A DNA stretch of 64,000 nt, taken from contig NC_090188.1 in assembly GCF_024679245.1 (NCBI RefSeq), positions 36,674,992 through 36,738,991 of the forward strand, given 5' to 3'. Of the stretch, positions 24,602-38,628 are shown one piece after another. The first letter of the stretch is position 1. Every line of letters begins with the position of its first letter. The notes below the pieces were generated by a model that saw only the letters and a program-made list of their open reading frames with translations, did no database searches and had not been told where the DNA came from. The translations under genes and the position numbers were made by a program. This DNA is from Pseudorasbora parva (lineage: Eukaryota > Chordata > Actinopteri > Cypriniformes > Gobionidae).

Positions 24602-26189
24602 TAGCCAATTAGCTATTTAGACACCCTTTCTAACATTGTGATAATAGTTGACACACAAATATAATGCTGGGTAAGATAGTAATAAACATGTAGATACAGA
24701 GGATGAAAGGTCCCCTGTTCCACTAAGAACCCAATTCTTGTCACAGTATTTTTTTAACGACAACTAGTTTCTGAATTCACCAAATGTGTCAACAATTGTC
24801 GTTGTTTTGAAATAAGTGTCCCAAGCGCTTAGGACAAACAGACAGTCCCACCCCAGAATCACGTCACTGGTCGAGCCAATGTCAGTCCACTCAAACAAAC
24901 AGCGAGTGCCACAAAGCCACAGTGTTTACAGTCTTGGGGAAAGTCGCCCTACGAATGGCTCAGTTAAACCCTTCCCAGCACATTAAACTAGTTCAGAAGT
25001 ATTTTTACATGAAACGCTTTAAGAATCAATGTGTGTGTTTGTAAAAGGATGGCAGCTGCAGATGTGACTTCATAGAGTTACCACAAAAGAATGTATCTGT
25101 CTCCACAACGCCACAGACATCTTAAAGTGCCTATGGGTTTTTTATAGTTATAGTTTCCTGTTTCAAAGTTTCTCCCTTTCTTCATCTCTCTTTCCATCTT
25201 TCGGATAGAAAGTGCACAATTACACCAGACCAAACTTCCTCCATTTCCCATCAAGTCATTCCCTTTTATTCTCTTCACGATCCATGTTCTTTGTGCCCTT
25301 GGACCAGAGGAAAATAGCTGTCCATTCGGGGGAAGGAAAGATGAAGTACACAAGTGAACACTGTGGCCACCATGTCATGTTTGTAAATGATCCTCTCCGG
25401 TCCACGAGGGAAAAAATGCTGATCAGCGCAGAACGGCAGAGAGATCTGGAGCGGTGATATACAGTCCTCCAAGGCTGAGAATTAATACACAGTTTAGTTC
25501 TGCAAGCCGAGAGAGTCTGTAATTAATAAAGGGGAAGAAATGTGCCAAGAAATGAGTTTATAATTAATCTCAATGTTAATACATCAGGGCTCAACACTTA
25601 GCCTGTTTTTTGTCATTTTTATCTCTGTGGGTTGTTCTGTGAATCTGCAGGCAGCTGGGAAGCCCACCCTGATCCGTGGCTTTCACCCCCGAGAGCTCCT
25701 TGGTGAGGCTTAATTGAGACGTATCTGTATTGACTGATGCAATCTACAAGTCGCTCATTGAATATGAAAAATTGAGTTTGGAAGGAGGAGGAAAAATCAA
25801 TCATATGGATCAACATGTACGGGTTCCGCCCGCATCTCCATTCCCTCCCACGGTCTTTATTGGATATCTGCATGAATAATGGACTCCTCACAGACGGCAA
25901 TTACCGCAGCTGCTTCTTTATTAAAGGAGGAAGGATGGCCGTAATATCTACCAGGTTGGATAGCACGCTGACCAATCAGACGCATGCTGAGGTCACCATA
26001 GTCACCGCGGTCAGTGTCCTCAATTAGGCTGCAGCATTTCCGTTATCCTCTTTTCCGAAACTTGAGATACACCTTGCGCCGTGTCTACTGTAAGGGTTGT
26101 TTTAAAGGGTTTTATAAGAACGAGTAGAATTTCCCTTGATCTTTTGTCAAGGAAACAGTACATTTCCTATCCATAAAAAAAAAAACACA
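24602..26189. other. Unique non-coding stretch, CNE-like
   Basis: No transposon ends or exon signals. 25,440-26,040 is rich in TAATTA-type words (for example near 25,480, 25,515 and 25,560), has balanced composition and is free of repeats. It is among the best candidates in the window for a conserved developmental enhancer, by appearance only. Confidence 0.4.
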
Positions 26190-26720
26190 TTTATTGAAAC
26201 TACAGCCCTGTTTACACCTAGTATTAAGATTGGTTGGTCGGATTACAAGTGGATGGTGCTTAATACAAAAGGTTTTGAGCTTGTCTACTTTCGACCACTA
26301 GTTGAAAACGCATTGGACTGGATTGCTTTCGTGGTGTAAACGCTCACGTGGTCGAACAGCCTCAAAGCAGGAGAGTGTGTGTTAGATATCAGGAATGGTG
26401 ACAGAACATACTTAGTACGTTTTTCGTCTTGGGTTTTCAACTTGGCCAACAAAGTTTAAATCTCGTCTGGCTAGCGCTCTTCCCATAATGTTTACTCATT
26501 AGATCAGTTGGAGGAGAGTAGCTCCTGCTTGTCTACTTTCGACCACTAGTTGAGGACGCATTGGACTGGATTGCTTTCGTGGCGCAAACGCTCATGTGGT
26601 CGAACAGCCACAAAGCAGGAGCTACTCTAATCCTACTGACCTAAGTAAACATTATGGGAAGAGCCCAAGCCAAATGAGATTTAAACTTGGTTGGCTGGAG
26701 ACCCAAGTTGAAAATAAAAC
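26190..26720. repeat. Complex tandem/inverted repeat, likely rearranged MITE
   Basis: A block of about 94 bp (core TACTTTCGACCACTAGTTGA) occurs twice in direct orientation, at 26,279-26,371 and 26,528-26,622. Around the second copy the arms 26,434-26,530 and 26,612-26,714 are inverted repeats of one another (shared core CCCATAATGTTTAC), giving a potential cruciform with an 81-bp loop. It begins near TGTTTACACCTAGTATTAAG, which resembles the end of a known kind of fish MITE. Confidence 0.82.
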
Positions 26721-28852
26721 ATTACATTTAAATATATCATAACTATAGATAGGCAAATTATCTTTATAGTTAGCGTTCTTGGTGTGAACAGGCCTTAAGA
26801 TGAGACGATGACGAAACGACACCAATGTCATTAAACGATAACTGTGACAATATAAACATGCAATATATTTGACAAAAATAGACAAGAGTTAAATGTAGAT
26901 AAAAAATAAATGAATCACATTTAGTCAAATAAAGTGGAGACAAAGCATTACAGACTGTTTACAGTTGCCATATATCAAGATTCTAAATCCCCAAAGCTAA
27001 AAGAACATGTTTTCTACATAGTGTTTTACTTAATATTTGCAATCTGGAAGCCATGTGCATGCATTGTGTCTACACTGCGGTAGAAGCGTGGATGATCTGA
27101 GAAAAACAGACAAACAAGTAAGCTGCAGTTTAACGATCTCCATTTGAGATTTTCTGCTTAAATGAAAGTGTCATTCAGTCGGTCTGTGTTCTGTCATGAG
27201 CAGCTTGAGCTTTTTGCTGCGACTACATTTGCGATCGAACCTTCTCAATGATGAAGTGTAATAAATTCAAACATGTATCTTTTGACTATATTTGCGATTG
27301 TGGCTGCTGAATAAATGCACTTACGCAATGTCCTTTTTGGTATTGTCTTAATAGAAAAACAAAAATGCCATTTGGAATTTTTTACTATTTCAATTATTAT
27401 TATTTTTTTGAGAGGGTTTCTTGTTTTACTAGTAGGCCTGTGTAATAAACAGGCTATAACATATCAGGAAACTAGAAAAAATAACCCATGCATATGGGTT
27501 GGCATTCTCTTGTGCTTAGGTAAAAGTGCAATAATGCTAATGAAATGTAAAACATTATTTATATTTATTCTAATTAAATATTATATTGAGTAAAATAATT
27601 GGGATTATCCATTTTTTCATTATGCAGCATGACAAAAAGTTTTCATTGACTAAAACTAGACTTATGATGATCAGACATTTAGTCAACTAAAACTTGACTA
27701 AACAAAAACAGAACAAGATTGACTAATTATGTTTGACTAAAAAGTACAATTGAGAAAAGAATAAGATAGCAGACAAAATTAGCACTGCTATTACTATTAT
27801 AAAACGACTGTTATAAAACTGCATCATGACTAGTTTATGACAATAACCTGTACTTTGAAAAATAATTAAGTAAATTATCTCTATGTCCTCTTTAAAAACT
27901 CTAGACAGCAAGCTAGCCAAAATGTTTGAATTGTCTGGCTGGATTTGTCCTTGAGACTGAACCTTTTCTCTTCATTCTGTCCTCATGGCTAAACTCTAAA
28001 GAAAATATCTGCAGTATTTCAGCTTTGCTGAGAATCAGTCATCGGCCCCCAATGATCAATGGGAAAGAAAACAAATCTTGTCCAGAGGAATTTGGCTGTC
28101 CGACACCACGGCCTTTAGCGAGTTTCTCGGCTAATCGTAAATGACACAACGCTGCAGAGGAATAAGTGTGAAGTAACTAGGCTCTGACAAGCTAACGGAT
28201 GGGTCGCGGGAGTCTGCTTGCATGGCCTTGCCCATTTGAACCCTGCACTTCCTGTGTGCACCCCTCTATTACTAATGGCCCAACTATTCCAATTTTATTT
28301 GTGTACACAAAAATATAGATAAGTGTGACATACTTGACTGCTGAATCATCGCCGCACATTATGGGCCGCCGGTCCGGCGGCTATGTTTTCTCTAGTGGTG
28401 CCACCACACACAAAGTGCTCCATTTCAGTGTCACGGACAGGCACAGAAAGCACATTGTCCCCCAATGCTTGGGAAACGTCTGCGTTGGGACATTAATAGC
28501 GACAAGTGTAATTTCCCCTTTCTAACTTCCTTCCAGTTGAGCCTTTGGGAAAGTCAGAGGATGTTACTGGCTGGGAATGAAGGTTTATCTCAAAGGGACA
28601 GGGTTCATTGACTATACAATGGGAAGTCATGATATGTAATTGATGTGCTTAGGCTAACATCACGATTACCATTCCTCAAACTTATTATTATATCTAATCA
28701 TATGTGTTATCGAGGAAAAGTGTGTGATTACTTGTTTAAGCTATATCAGACAAAGCTATCATACACTAACATTTACTGTAGATGACCTAATAGACTATGG
28801 ACTATGCTAGCTTTAAAGAAAATGGAGAAGAGCATGCTCTGCAAAAGGCGGA
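26721..28852. other. Unique non-coding stretch
   Basis: No recognisable gene or element. 27,920-28,620 is GC-balanced and repeat-poor; 27,300-27,900 is AT-rich. Open frames are short and domainless. Confidence 0.35.
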
Positions 28853-28926
28853 TTTGAACCTGGGTCGATCATGTTAAAACCAAGATCCTTAAGCCTTACA
28901 CTTTACTGACTACACCACTGAAGATG
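28853..28926 (-). pseudogene. tRNA-like sequence (SINE head or tRNA pseudogene)
   Basis: On the minus strand a 74-base stretch has a box A-like TGGTGTAGTCAGT near its start and a box B-like GGTTCAAATCC near its end, with about 40 bases between, the spacing of a tRNA promoter. A clean cloverleaf does not fold by eye and no SINE body is obvious beyond it. It is either a tRNA-derived SINE head or a decayed tRNA gene. Confidence 0.5.
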
Positions 28927-29294
28927 TTAAAATATGCATGTCTCTTTTTAATCTTGTTTGGCCAAACCAGGCATTGTTAGGCAGATCTAGTGCTAATATT
29001 GCCAACAAGGCACGCTATTTGCATTTGGTGTAAATAAACAATCTGTTAAAATATAAGTGATCAAAGAACGCTCCCATTCCAATCGCTGGAGCTGTCAGTT
29101 AAACAGCATGAGTTTATTATAGACTGAGTTCTGAACTTGTGCCAAAACTCCCATAATAATCAACAAATCTCTTATTTACATTGTGTTTGCTCTGTTAGTT
29201 ATGATGAAAGCATTCGTGAGAGTGCAGAATGACGAGATCACTGCATTCATGCACTCAACATGTCTGTGATCGGCTACAATCCTCATCACTGCAA
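28927..29294. other. Unique non-coding stretch
   Basis: Nothing recognised. Confidence 0.4.
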
Positions 29295-29669
29295 CCTGTA
29301 AAAAAAATGTGTTGGTTTTTGTTGGTTTAACTTTAAAAAGTAAATAACCTGGTCGCCTTAAAATTTTGAGTTTATTGAAATACAAAAATTGAGTTGATAC
29401 AATGAAGGAAAACTGTTTAATAAATGGAAACTCGCAATATTATTGTATCTGAACCACATAAAACACACTATTTGGCATGTTTCACTGCGACATCAGAAAT
29501 AAAACACACACAATTACCCAATATGCTTACAAAATCTTTTAATAATCTTTTAATAAAGGTTGTCGAATCTCAAAAAATGTTCATTGTATTTACTCAAAAT
29601 TTAAATTTCAGTGAACTCAAAATTTTAAGGCAACCAGGTAACTTTTTTTCTAAATATTTTTTTACAGTG
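29295..29669. mobile_element. Palindromic MITE
   Basis: The left part CCTGGTCGCCTTAAAATTTT (near 29,349) and the right part AAAATTTTAAGGCAACCAGG (near 29,617) are near-perfect inverses. The outer ends CCTGTAAAAAAAATG and ATATTTTTTTACAGTG also mirror each other. The interior is AT-rich and non-coding. Confidence 0.82.
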
Positions 29670-29893
29670 ATCTAAATATAATGATAGGTCTAAATATAAA
29701 GCCATAGATATAAATGTAAAACAACTGGGTAGAGAAATGCCTAAAAATTTGTGATGTAAAAATCATAGTAACATAAGTGAACCATAGGAAATATTAAAAC
29801 AATAAAACAATGCAGTTCATGACCCCATAAAGCAGTCTCACTAACATCAGACAGTTTTTAAAAAAATCAGACCAGATATAAATACTGTAGCTG

Positions 29894-30393
29894 CTCCTGT
29901 GAAAAAAGTGCACCTTATCTTACTTTTAAAAAGAGTACTTATTACAGAAAAATATGTATTTAAACATATATTGTGTGAATGTTTCCAGGCACTTAATTTA
30001 ATTAAATGAAGATGTAATGTAGGACTTACTTATATTGAAACACGTATGCCATATATTTAAAATATATTTGTAATTACACCTTTTTAATTTAGTACATTTA
30101 AAATATATTAACTCTAAATGTAACATTTAAATGTACTTCTTTAAATGACAAAACATTATTACAACATAATTATTTAAAAGGTGTTTTAAGTTACAAATTT
30201 CATTTGACATTATTAAAAAGTGCTGTTTTTGTAGTGTACTTATTGTCACGAGTTATCTTTTTAAGTACACTTAATTGGCTTTATTTAAATAATATTACAT
30301 TTTATTCAAATGCAGTTTTTTTAGAAATAGATTTGAAGTACACTGCATGTGCATAGTCAATATAATGACGTTTACTTATTTTTTTCACAAGAG
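29894..30393. mobile_element. MITE-like element with TGTGAAAAAA ends
   Basis: The left end CTCCTGTGAAAAAAGTGCA and right end ACTTATTTTTTTCACAAGAG are imperfect inverted repeats about 500 bp apart. The interior is AT-rich and has no coding potential. The outer limits are uncertain by a few bases. Confidence 0.6.
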
Positions 30394-31207
30394 TCCTTAA
30401 GCTAACAACAGCACTTTTTTTTTTTTTTTTACAGTGTTTGCAGACGGCATGCAAGGGGTACAACTTTCCAGTTCTACCACAAGTCCTCTTTGAAGTGTAC
30501 TTTCGTAGTGAGGAAGATATTGTTACATTAGCTTCTGGTTTCCACAGTGAAACTCATTGTTTTGTATAGAAAATGACTAAATGACATGTTTTGAGGTTCA
30601 GGAGTAATACAATAGGAGGACTGACAGCATGTTATAACATGACATTGGGATTATGCGCTAAACTAAAGAACTGCTGAAGGTTTCTATAGCCACTAGAATA
30701 GACTCTCTTTAGATGCAAAGTTTAAGTTTATGAAATGGTTGGTTTTGTATATTCTTACTGGACGAGCCACAATTGTACTGTAAATCGTTGATAAACATAT
30801 TAATGTGGTGTATTAAAGTTGATATGTTGCTAGGCAAACAGCATACAGAAATAAGCTTCTAGCTTTTACATCGTACTCCTTCTCAGATTATCGCATTAGG
30901 ATCATGCACATCAGCGCACTGCTCAGGTCACAGTTTGCATTTCAGTGCTGTCCTTTTTATGAAAGTATCTCTAATTTGGCGATGTTAAGAGCGGGTTCAA
31001 TTACAGTTCTTTTTTCGGCGCAGTATGAACACATACTGTCTGTCTTTTTTTTGGTCAGGTTTGTCTCGCTCAGGTCTGTATTTCTTACTCTCAGGCCTAC
31101 AGATAGCAGGGTTGACGTTCTACTCTTCATTTAGTCTTGGAGGGTTTAAATGAGTCTGATTACTTCTCTTTCACAAAAACAGAGCGGGGTACACCCACCC
31201 GAATCCC
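30394..31207. other. Unique non-coding stretch
   Basis: A poly(T) tract lies at 30,415-30,431. No gene or element is recognised. Confidence 0.4.
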
Positions 31208-31209
31208 AC

Positions 31210-31297
<88 letters not shown>

Positions 31298-31307
31298 CTC
31301 TCTCTCT
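31208..31307. repeat. (CA)n microsatellite followed by (TC)n
   Basis: About 87 bases of CA repeats to 31,294, then a short TC run. Open frames through it are spurious. Confidence 0.97.
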
Positions 31308-31916
31308 CTACGTGCCCTTGCAGTGCTGGTGATCATTACCTTCAGCTTGCTCCCTTGTTAATTACCAAAGCCAGTCTGACCTTGGCCACTGTTTAATTAG
31401 TTTTTCAAGAGGTGACAATTATTAAGGATTCCAATTACATCTGCCCGAGTGCTGTATGCGAGAGGTTACTAAAGAAAATCCATCTGTAATGGAAGACATA
31501 CTCATTTTATAGCTCGAGACAATTGTACAAGCTATTTAATCAAGAATACTAGGCATATAAGGTAAATAAGACATCAAATCAATTAAGCCCGGTTTGACAA
31601 ACACGGCAGCCTATATGGCTGCATAATCTCTTCCCACACATTACCACAAACAACAAGAATCTTACTTTAGATCGCTCTAATGTGATACCAAATGAGTTTC
31701 TCGTCGAGAAATATGAATTAGATCAACTTTTGATTTACTCTTTCTCAGATAGTCTCCAGTAATGTCACGAGTCTTCCACATAGGTTCAGGAGATATTTCA
31801 GGATCATCTCATCTGAGATCTAACAAGCTGTCAATACGACCTCAAATATTTATCATCAGATTTTTTCCAAACCAAATATTTTTAGCAAATTGCCACCTTA
31901 GACAAGGAGAAACATC
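31308..31916. other. Unique non-coding stretch, CNE-like
   Basis: 31,310-31,620 has several TTAATTA/TTAATTAG words, balanced composition and no repeat signature, so it is a candidate conserved enhancer. No exon is seen. Confidence 0.4.
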
Positions 31917-33100
<1,184 letters not shown>

Positions 33101-35018
33101 ATCTTAAATTACAAATTAATTATTTAATGACAAATGAAAAATCTTCAGTATATCAATTGTTTTTCCTTGACATCTAATTAGACAAGTAAAATTGTTTTTT
33201 CTACTACTACTAAAGAAAGAGAAGAAAAAAAAACAGTAATCCCCCAATTTTCATCTCAAGATTCTCAGACGACTAATTTCTCATCATATTCTTCCATGAA
33301 CAAACAATACATTTTGAGTTTTGAACCACACCAAACACATTTAGCTCCATATTCTTAGTCAACATTTTTCTAATTTCTTTCTATTTTTATTTAATCTAGC
33401 TATTTTAGATGAAAGACAAGACAAGGCAAGACACCACAGGGTACAAATTTGTTTTTATAAAAATAAAATTAGACATCACCATATTTTCCCTAGTTGATTA
33501 ATCACAATACATTAAGTTAATTATTTCAAGTTTTCTGAAATTGTATTATCTAATTAAATATGTTCTAATTTGCATACATTTAGAACATAAACCTGAACTC
33601 TGTAACATTTTGAACATTGTTTCATCTTGTTATTTATCAGAAAAAGACCTTCTGTAAAAAACCTTCATAAAACAGAGGAATAAAACAGTAGGTTCAAAGT
33701 AATGGAAATTTTGAGAAAACACCTTTAAAGCAATTTATTGTACTTGAAATCTACAGACAAAAATAGATAATGACCCGGTTTCACAGACAGGGCTTAGATT
33801 AAGCCAGGATTAGACTTTAGTTTAATTAAGGGATTTAAGTAGCTTTTATAAATGTGCCCTATGAAAAACATTACTGGTAGGCATCTTGAGAGGAAACAAT
33901 GCTATTGACATTGTTTAAGCTGTCAGTGCATGTTGCTCTCAGTTAAAACATGCATTTTAGACAAGGCTTAATGTAATAAAAGAAAGATTTAAATGTGTAT
34001 TTTGGGTGTTTTGTTTCCACTAGTCTGAACGAAGGCATGCTATGGAAACAAAATAGCCCAAAATCTCAAAATTGACTAGTTTCTGAAAAGGGGAAAAGTG
34101 CTTGTAGTGTCGTGCTTTGGCTGCAATTGAAAAATTCAGTTGCCTGAGAGCTCAGTTAAGTCTCCAGAGCACTGAAAGAACAACCTTTGAGCAAAGACAA
34201 TTTCCTCTGGGTTTTCCAGAACGGATCTTTTTTTAATTGTTGAAATCAAAGGAGATTATTATCTACCTCGTTCCTTTACAAGATACGCCCCAGACACACA
34301 CAGACAAGCTCGGTGGGATTATTTCATTAAGGCGTGTCAGAACCTGAATTTTAAATCAGTACCTCCACCTCTTGTCTGTCTTAAGGCTAACCCTTTCTCT
34401 CTCCATTATCCCCCAGTTAAATCCACAGAGCTAAAGGTCAGGCCAGGCACAGGGGAGTCTCTTCTTGGCAGTGTTAAAGCGTCGCCTTTATGCAAGCTGA
34501 GCTCAATGAGGAGCCTCGGGCCCCTGCGCCGCCGAGTGGGCAACCGCCAGAGAAGGAGGTCACATACATATTCATCAAATCGGACATGCACATGTAAACT
34601 GCTTTTAATAGGCTTTGACAGCAGAAGTTGTGCTTGCCAACCGTGCATGCATCAAAGTTAGATCACACGGTGGGTGACCCACTGACAGGGCGGCCCATCT
34701 TAACTCACGCCCAGACCCACATCCTCAAGCATTATTGAAGTCTTTTAACTTTTAGCAGCTTAAGGTCAAAATGTAGTCTGTGTAATGCTAAATAGAGAAC
34801 CCAATCCCACAATGCATTGCAACTAGGTCAATGAAATAATCCATCCAAGATGGCGGACTAAGCAAGGGAAGTGTTGATTTTACAGTAAACACAATTATTT
34901 TAATAACAAATTGCATTACTTATTGGAGTTTGTGGTGTTAGCTTAGCAACATGCTAACAGTAAACACTTATGCTGAAAGCATTCCAAATCAATCCCAAAA
35001 AAGAACCAGTATTTTTTT
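33101..35018. other. Mostly unique non-coding stretch with one MITE fragment
   Basis: 33,773-33,975 begins CCCGGTTTCACAGACAGGGC and later shows TAGACAAGGCTTAA, the opening and inner-right blocks of a common fish MITE; its right end is not complete. 34,200-34,720 is balanced and repeat-poor and could hold regulatory DNA. No exon recognised. Confidence 0.4.
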
Positions 35019-36155
35019 TAAAGTTCCTATTATGCTTTTTATTATTTTTTACTTTAGTTAATGTGTAATGTTGCTGTTTGAGCATTAAAAAAAAATATCT
35101 GCGAGGTTACAAATCTCAAAGTCCACTCTAAATTGAAATACACTATTTAACCGAGCCCACAAGAACGGCTTGTTTGGACTACAACGTGACTTTTCCGTAT
35201 CTTATGAAGTCATAATGTTACTCATTCAAATAATCTTTGCTCATAGAATATGCAAAAAAAGGGGGGATGGCCTGGTTGAGCTAGAAAAGATAAAATGTGT
35301 TGTCGCCACCCCGGAAAAAGTTTTTCCTAAGGCGTATGAACTTACAGTGTTTAAAATTCATTTTTAAACCCCCCAATGTTTGTCTGTGCGCTGCACATTT
35401 TATGGAGGACAGCTTCCAGAACCCAAGAGAGTACAATGCAGACTATGCAAAAAAGGTTTCTCCTGAAAGACGTAGCCATTCCTATAAGTTTATGGATCAC
35501 AATTTGTAAGTATGTCTTATTATTTGTAGTCGTGTTTTCTATTAGCAGTTCCAATGATACGTTTTATGTTGTTGCTATGATGTAAACAAAGGCCAAAGCT
35601 TTGCCTCCACTAGCCTGCTAACTATCACTACAGTATTGCTTAAATATTGGATAACATTGTAGCTTAATCTATTAGAAAATTACAACAAAGAAAAAAAAAA
35701 ACTCACCTCTCTGAAACGTCCTGTAAAATCTGTGCTTGCAAAGTCCGTGCTTGAAATCCGTTCTGCACGATCCTCTCTTTCGTTAACATTCTCAGGGTCT
35801 GAATCAGGTTCGAATTGGTTTAAAATGGATGTTAACCATAATTATTTACACCAGAGCAGAACTCCCTGTTATGAAGGAGTGTGACATTCCCTGAACACGT
35901 GCTAAGCGGTGGCAATCACAACACACTGGGCCAGCTAACCAATCACAGCACATTTTGTATTTCAAAAGGAGGGGCTTCATCAAAACAGGAACTAAACGGC
36001 ACGTTCTAGCCAAACTGGGGAGAGAGGAGCTGTAATAATGTAAAATATGTGGAAAAAATATGAACAATTTTTTGAACAATCAAGCATGAATACATATTCT
36101 AGTACACCCCAAAAACAAAATCAAGACTTTGTAAAAGGGCATAATAGGACTCCTT
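35019..36155 (+). mobile_element. Non-autonomous DNA element with 20-bp terminal inverted repeats
   Basis: The left end AAGTTCCTATTATGCTTTTT and right end AAAAGGGCATAATAGGACTC are inverted repeats 1.1 kb apart. The interior includes a possible decayed THAP zinc-finger segment (35,376-35,490) but no transposase core. The superfamily is not clear from the ends; a target duplication is not obvious. Confidence 0.75.
35297..35509 (+). pseudogene. Possible THAP-type zinc-finger fragment
   Basis: The frame starting at 35,297 gives NVCLCAAHFMEDSFQN, which resembles the C-x2-H end of a THAP domain followed by the usual HF-x-xDSF stretch. The +1 frame just downstream gives FLLKDVAIPI, like the LKDxAVP block that closes THAP domains. 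A frameshift near 35,450 would connect them. The first Cys pair is not seen. THAP domains occur in P-element and related transposases as well as host genes, so this may be a captured or ancestral transposase part. Based on motif resemblance only. Confidence 0.35.
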
Positions 36156-38628
36156 TGAAGAGTGTGGCTGCCTATGTAGTCAGTGTGCAGAAAACATAGC
36201 TGTTTTGGAACAGAGCCAATGTATAGCAATTCTTCATTTAGTCTACCTGCTATTACTTTGCGGTGCATTGTGCATGTCGAGACATTCACAGTCTGATGTT
36301 TTCGCCAGTTAATCTGAATGAAGAATTAAATCGGAGAGCCTTCCTCCATCCCCCGAATAACACTAGAATTATTGTAAAAGCTCTCTGGTAATTGGATCAG
36401 ATGAGGCAGATAATCAAGACTGAAGTTTTTTGTTTGTTTTCCCTTTCTGGCCAAGCCGCGCAGTTGTGTTACAGCCTCCTGTTCGGCATTTCAAAGATGA
36501 GGGAAGAAAAAAGCCTTTGACGTGACACTCAAAACCCAGTGAGCTGCCAGCATTGACAATGCTAGCGTGCTCGCTGTCTCGCCATCATAAAGCAGTTTGT
36601 TGATGGGCTACCTGCCCTAGTCTGTCTGGTGCGGGACCGGTAATACAATCTGTCTCATTCAGACAAGAGGAGACTGCCCCCAGGCATCGTACTATGCCCT
36701 TAATCACGACAAAAGCTAAGATGGGACTTAGATAGCACATCAGCCTTCCTTCAGATTGCTAATTATGATATCATTTTTCAGCCACGGAGGCTGGAACGGG
36801 CAGCTCTCTGGCGGAAGAAGAGATTCCGTGCTCCGAGGGAGTCTAGGAGAAAAAGTTTACGGTCTCCAGCGGTGTCGTGTGCTGCAAATTATCCTTTCAG
36901 CGTAACCTGCATTTGCCACTCGCAGTCGGCAATAGTCCTCAATCTCCATAAGAAGCACTCAAGCCCAGGCGTATTTTAGCTGCCTTCACATGCGGCGCAA
37001 GGCTTAAAAACTCCCTGGAAGTAAGTCAGCCTCTGTAACACAAGCACTGAATCGGCCTTTGACAATGTAACCAATGTTGTTCTAAGAGGGCCCCCCTGAA
37101 AAAATGATTTAATCATTTTTCTCTTTCTCACTTATTTTCCCAGCATGGGAGCTGAGCAGCATTCCAAAACAGTGAGGGAAAGACATTACAGCCGCCATTT
37201 CCTGAGAGGAGGGGAGGAAAGCTCTTACAAGGCACTTCTTAATAGGATCGCTGAACGCTGAGGCCTTAAGCAGACTACTCGTCTCCAAACATCTTCAGGG
37301 ATAAAATACAGCCTTGGGTTTAGACAGAGTAAAACACTCTTTTTCCCCTTAGAAACAGAAATAGAGAATTTGTGGGGAAGTGTGATATTTTGATTGCGCA
37401 TGTTTGTGTATGCAATGACTTGTTTGACTTAAGATTCATTTGAGAAACCTGTTTGGAAATAATCTTTATTATTTTTGCTTTTCTGTTTGCCACTATAGGG
37501 CATGCATTGTTCTCATATGCAAAAAAAGGGGATAGTTTACCATATAATGAAAATTCAGTTTACTCACCCTCATATTATTCCAAACCTTTTATTCTGTAGA
37601 AGCTCAGAGAACCCCCACCCCCCAAATGGGGTCCAATGTTGTGTTATCCCATCTGACAAAAACACTTCTCGAAAATAATTGATTTAGTGTTCCATAGTAG
37701 AAAGAACCTTATCTTAAATAATGTTTAGATTAAAACCCATTAAAATGTCTGAGAGCCAAGAATAAAACCCTCCAGTGGACATTATCCAGTGGACATTCTC
37801 TCCACATCAAATGGAGAGGTAGGACAAGTTGTCCTAAACCTCTGTCTCTTTGGAAATAAAAAGCAGCCTTTGAGGTCCGGCGGCGTCTCTATTCTTCTTC
37901 AAGCACATATTGTCTTCTGATCCAGCCTCCATCAATAGCCGACATCCACTTGAAATCTTTGAAGTAGTGTGTGTATATGCCACAAGTGGTCTTCAAGTTA
38001 CAGTAGATCGCTTTACCCCGTCCCATTACTTACAGGTTTGACGGGGCAACTTGCATTAGTGTTTCGTCTGTGTCAGGGTTTGAATGGCACATTAATAGCA
38101 GCTCCTGCATGATTCTCATTGTATTCAAATGACTGCAGAAACTGAGTACTTATACATCGTAATTATATACCCGATGTTGATGGACGACTCTTTAAATAGG
38201 AGAAGAATTTCCTTTGTAAATTAACACTGCTCTAATTGCATCGTCCTTAAAATAACTGGGGCACTGACCCCAGCCAGAAGAATCCAGCAGTGTGAACCTC
38301 TCACTCATTAAATCACTTTGCCCTTAATAAGGTCTATTTTTAGAGCAGGGTAAGAGTGTTCCTATGGGGGGGTTCCGAGATCTATCATGCACAGCCAGAT
38401 GGGTAAATTTTGTAAATGCAGATGCTTTCTTTGTTTTTCAGATAATGTAAGGTGCATAGATTAGTTTTAAGATTTCAAGAGCAAGTCTAGAGTCGCTTTA
38501 AAATAATGGGGAAAAAAATCTTATTATCAATCAGTAAGGCAAAATAAATCAAATTATTTAATGAAACCAAATATTATATTTTATATTAAAGGGAATTTTA
38601 CAACATGGTATTATATTGTTTTTATGTA
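36156..38628. other. Unique non-coding stretch, CNE-like, with a short dispersed repeat
   Basis: 36,290-37,300 and 37,860-38,420 are balanced, repeat-free and contain AT-rich homeodomain-type words. Near 37,525-37,610 there is GAAAATTCAGTTTACTCACC, part of a widespread fish repeat; a relative is at 54,124-54,190. No host exon can be supported. Confidence 0.4.
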
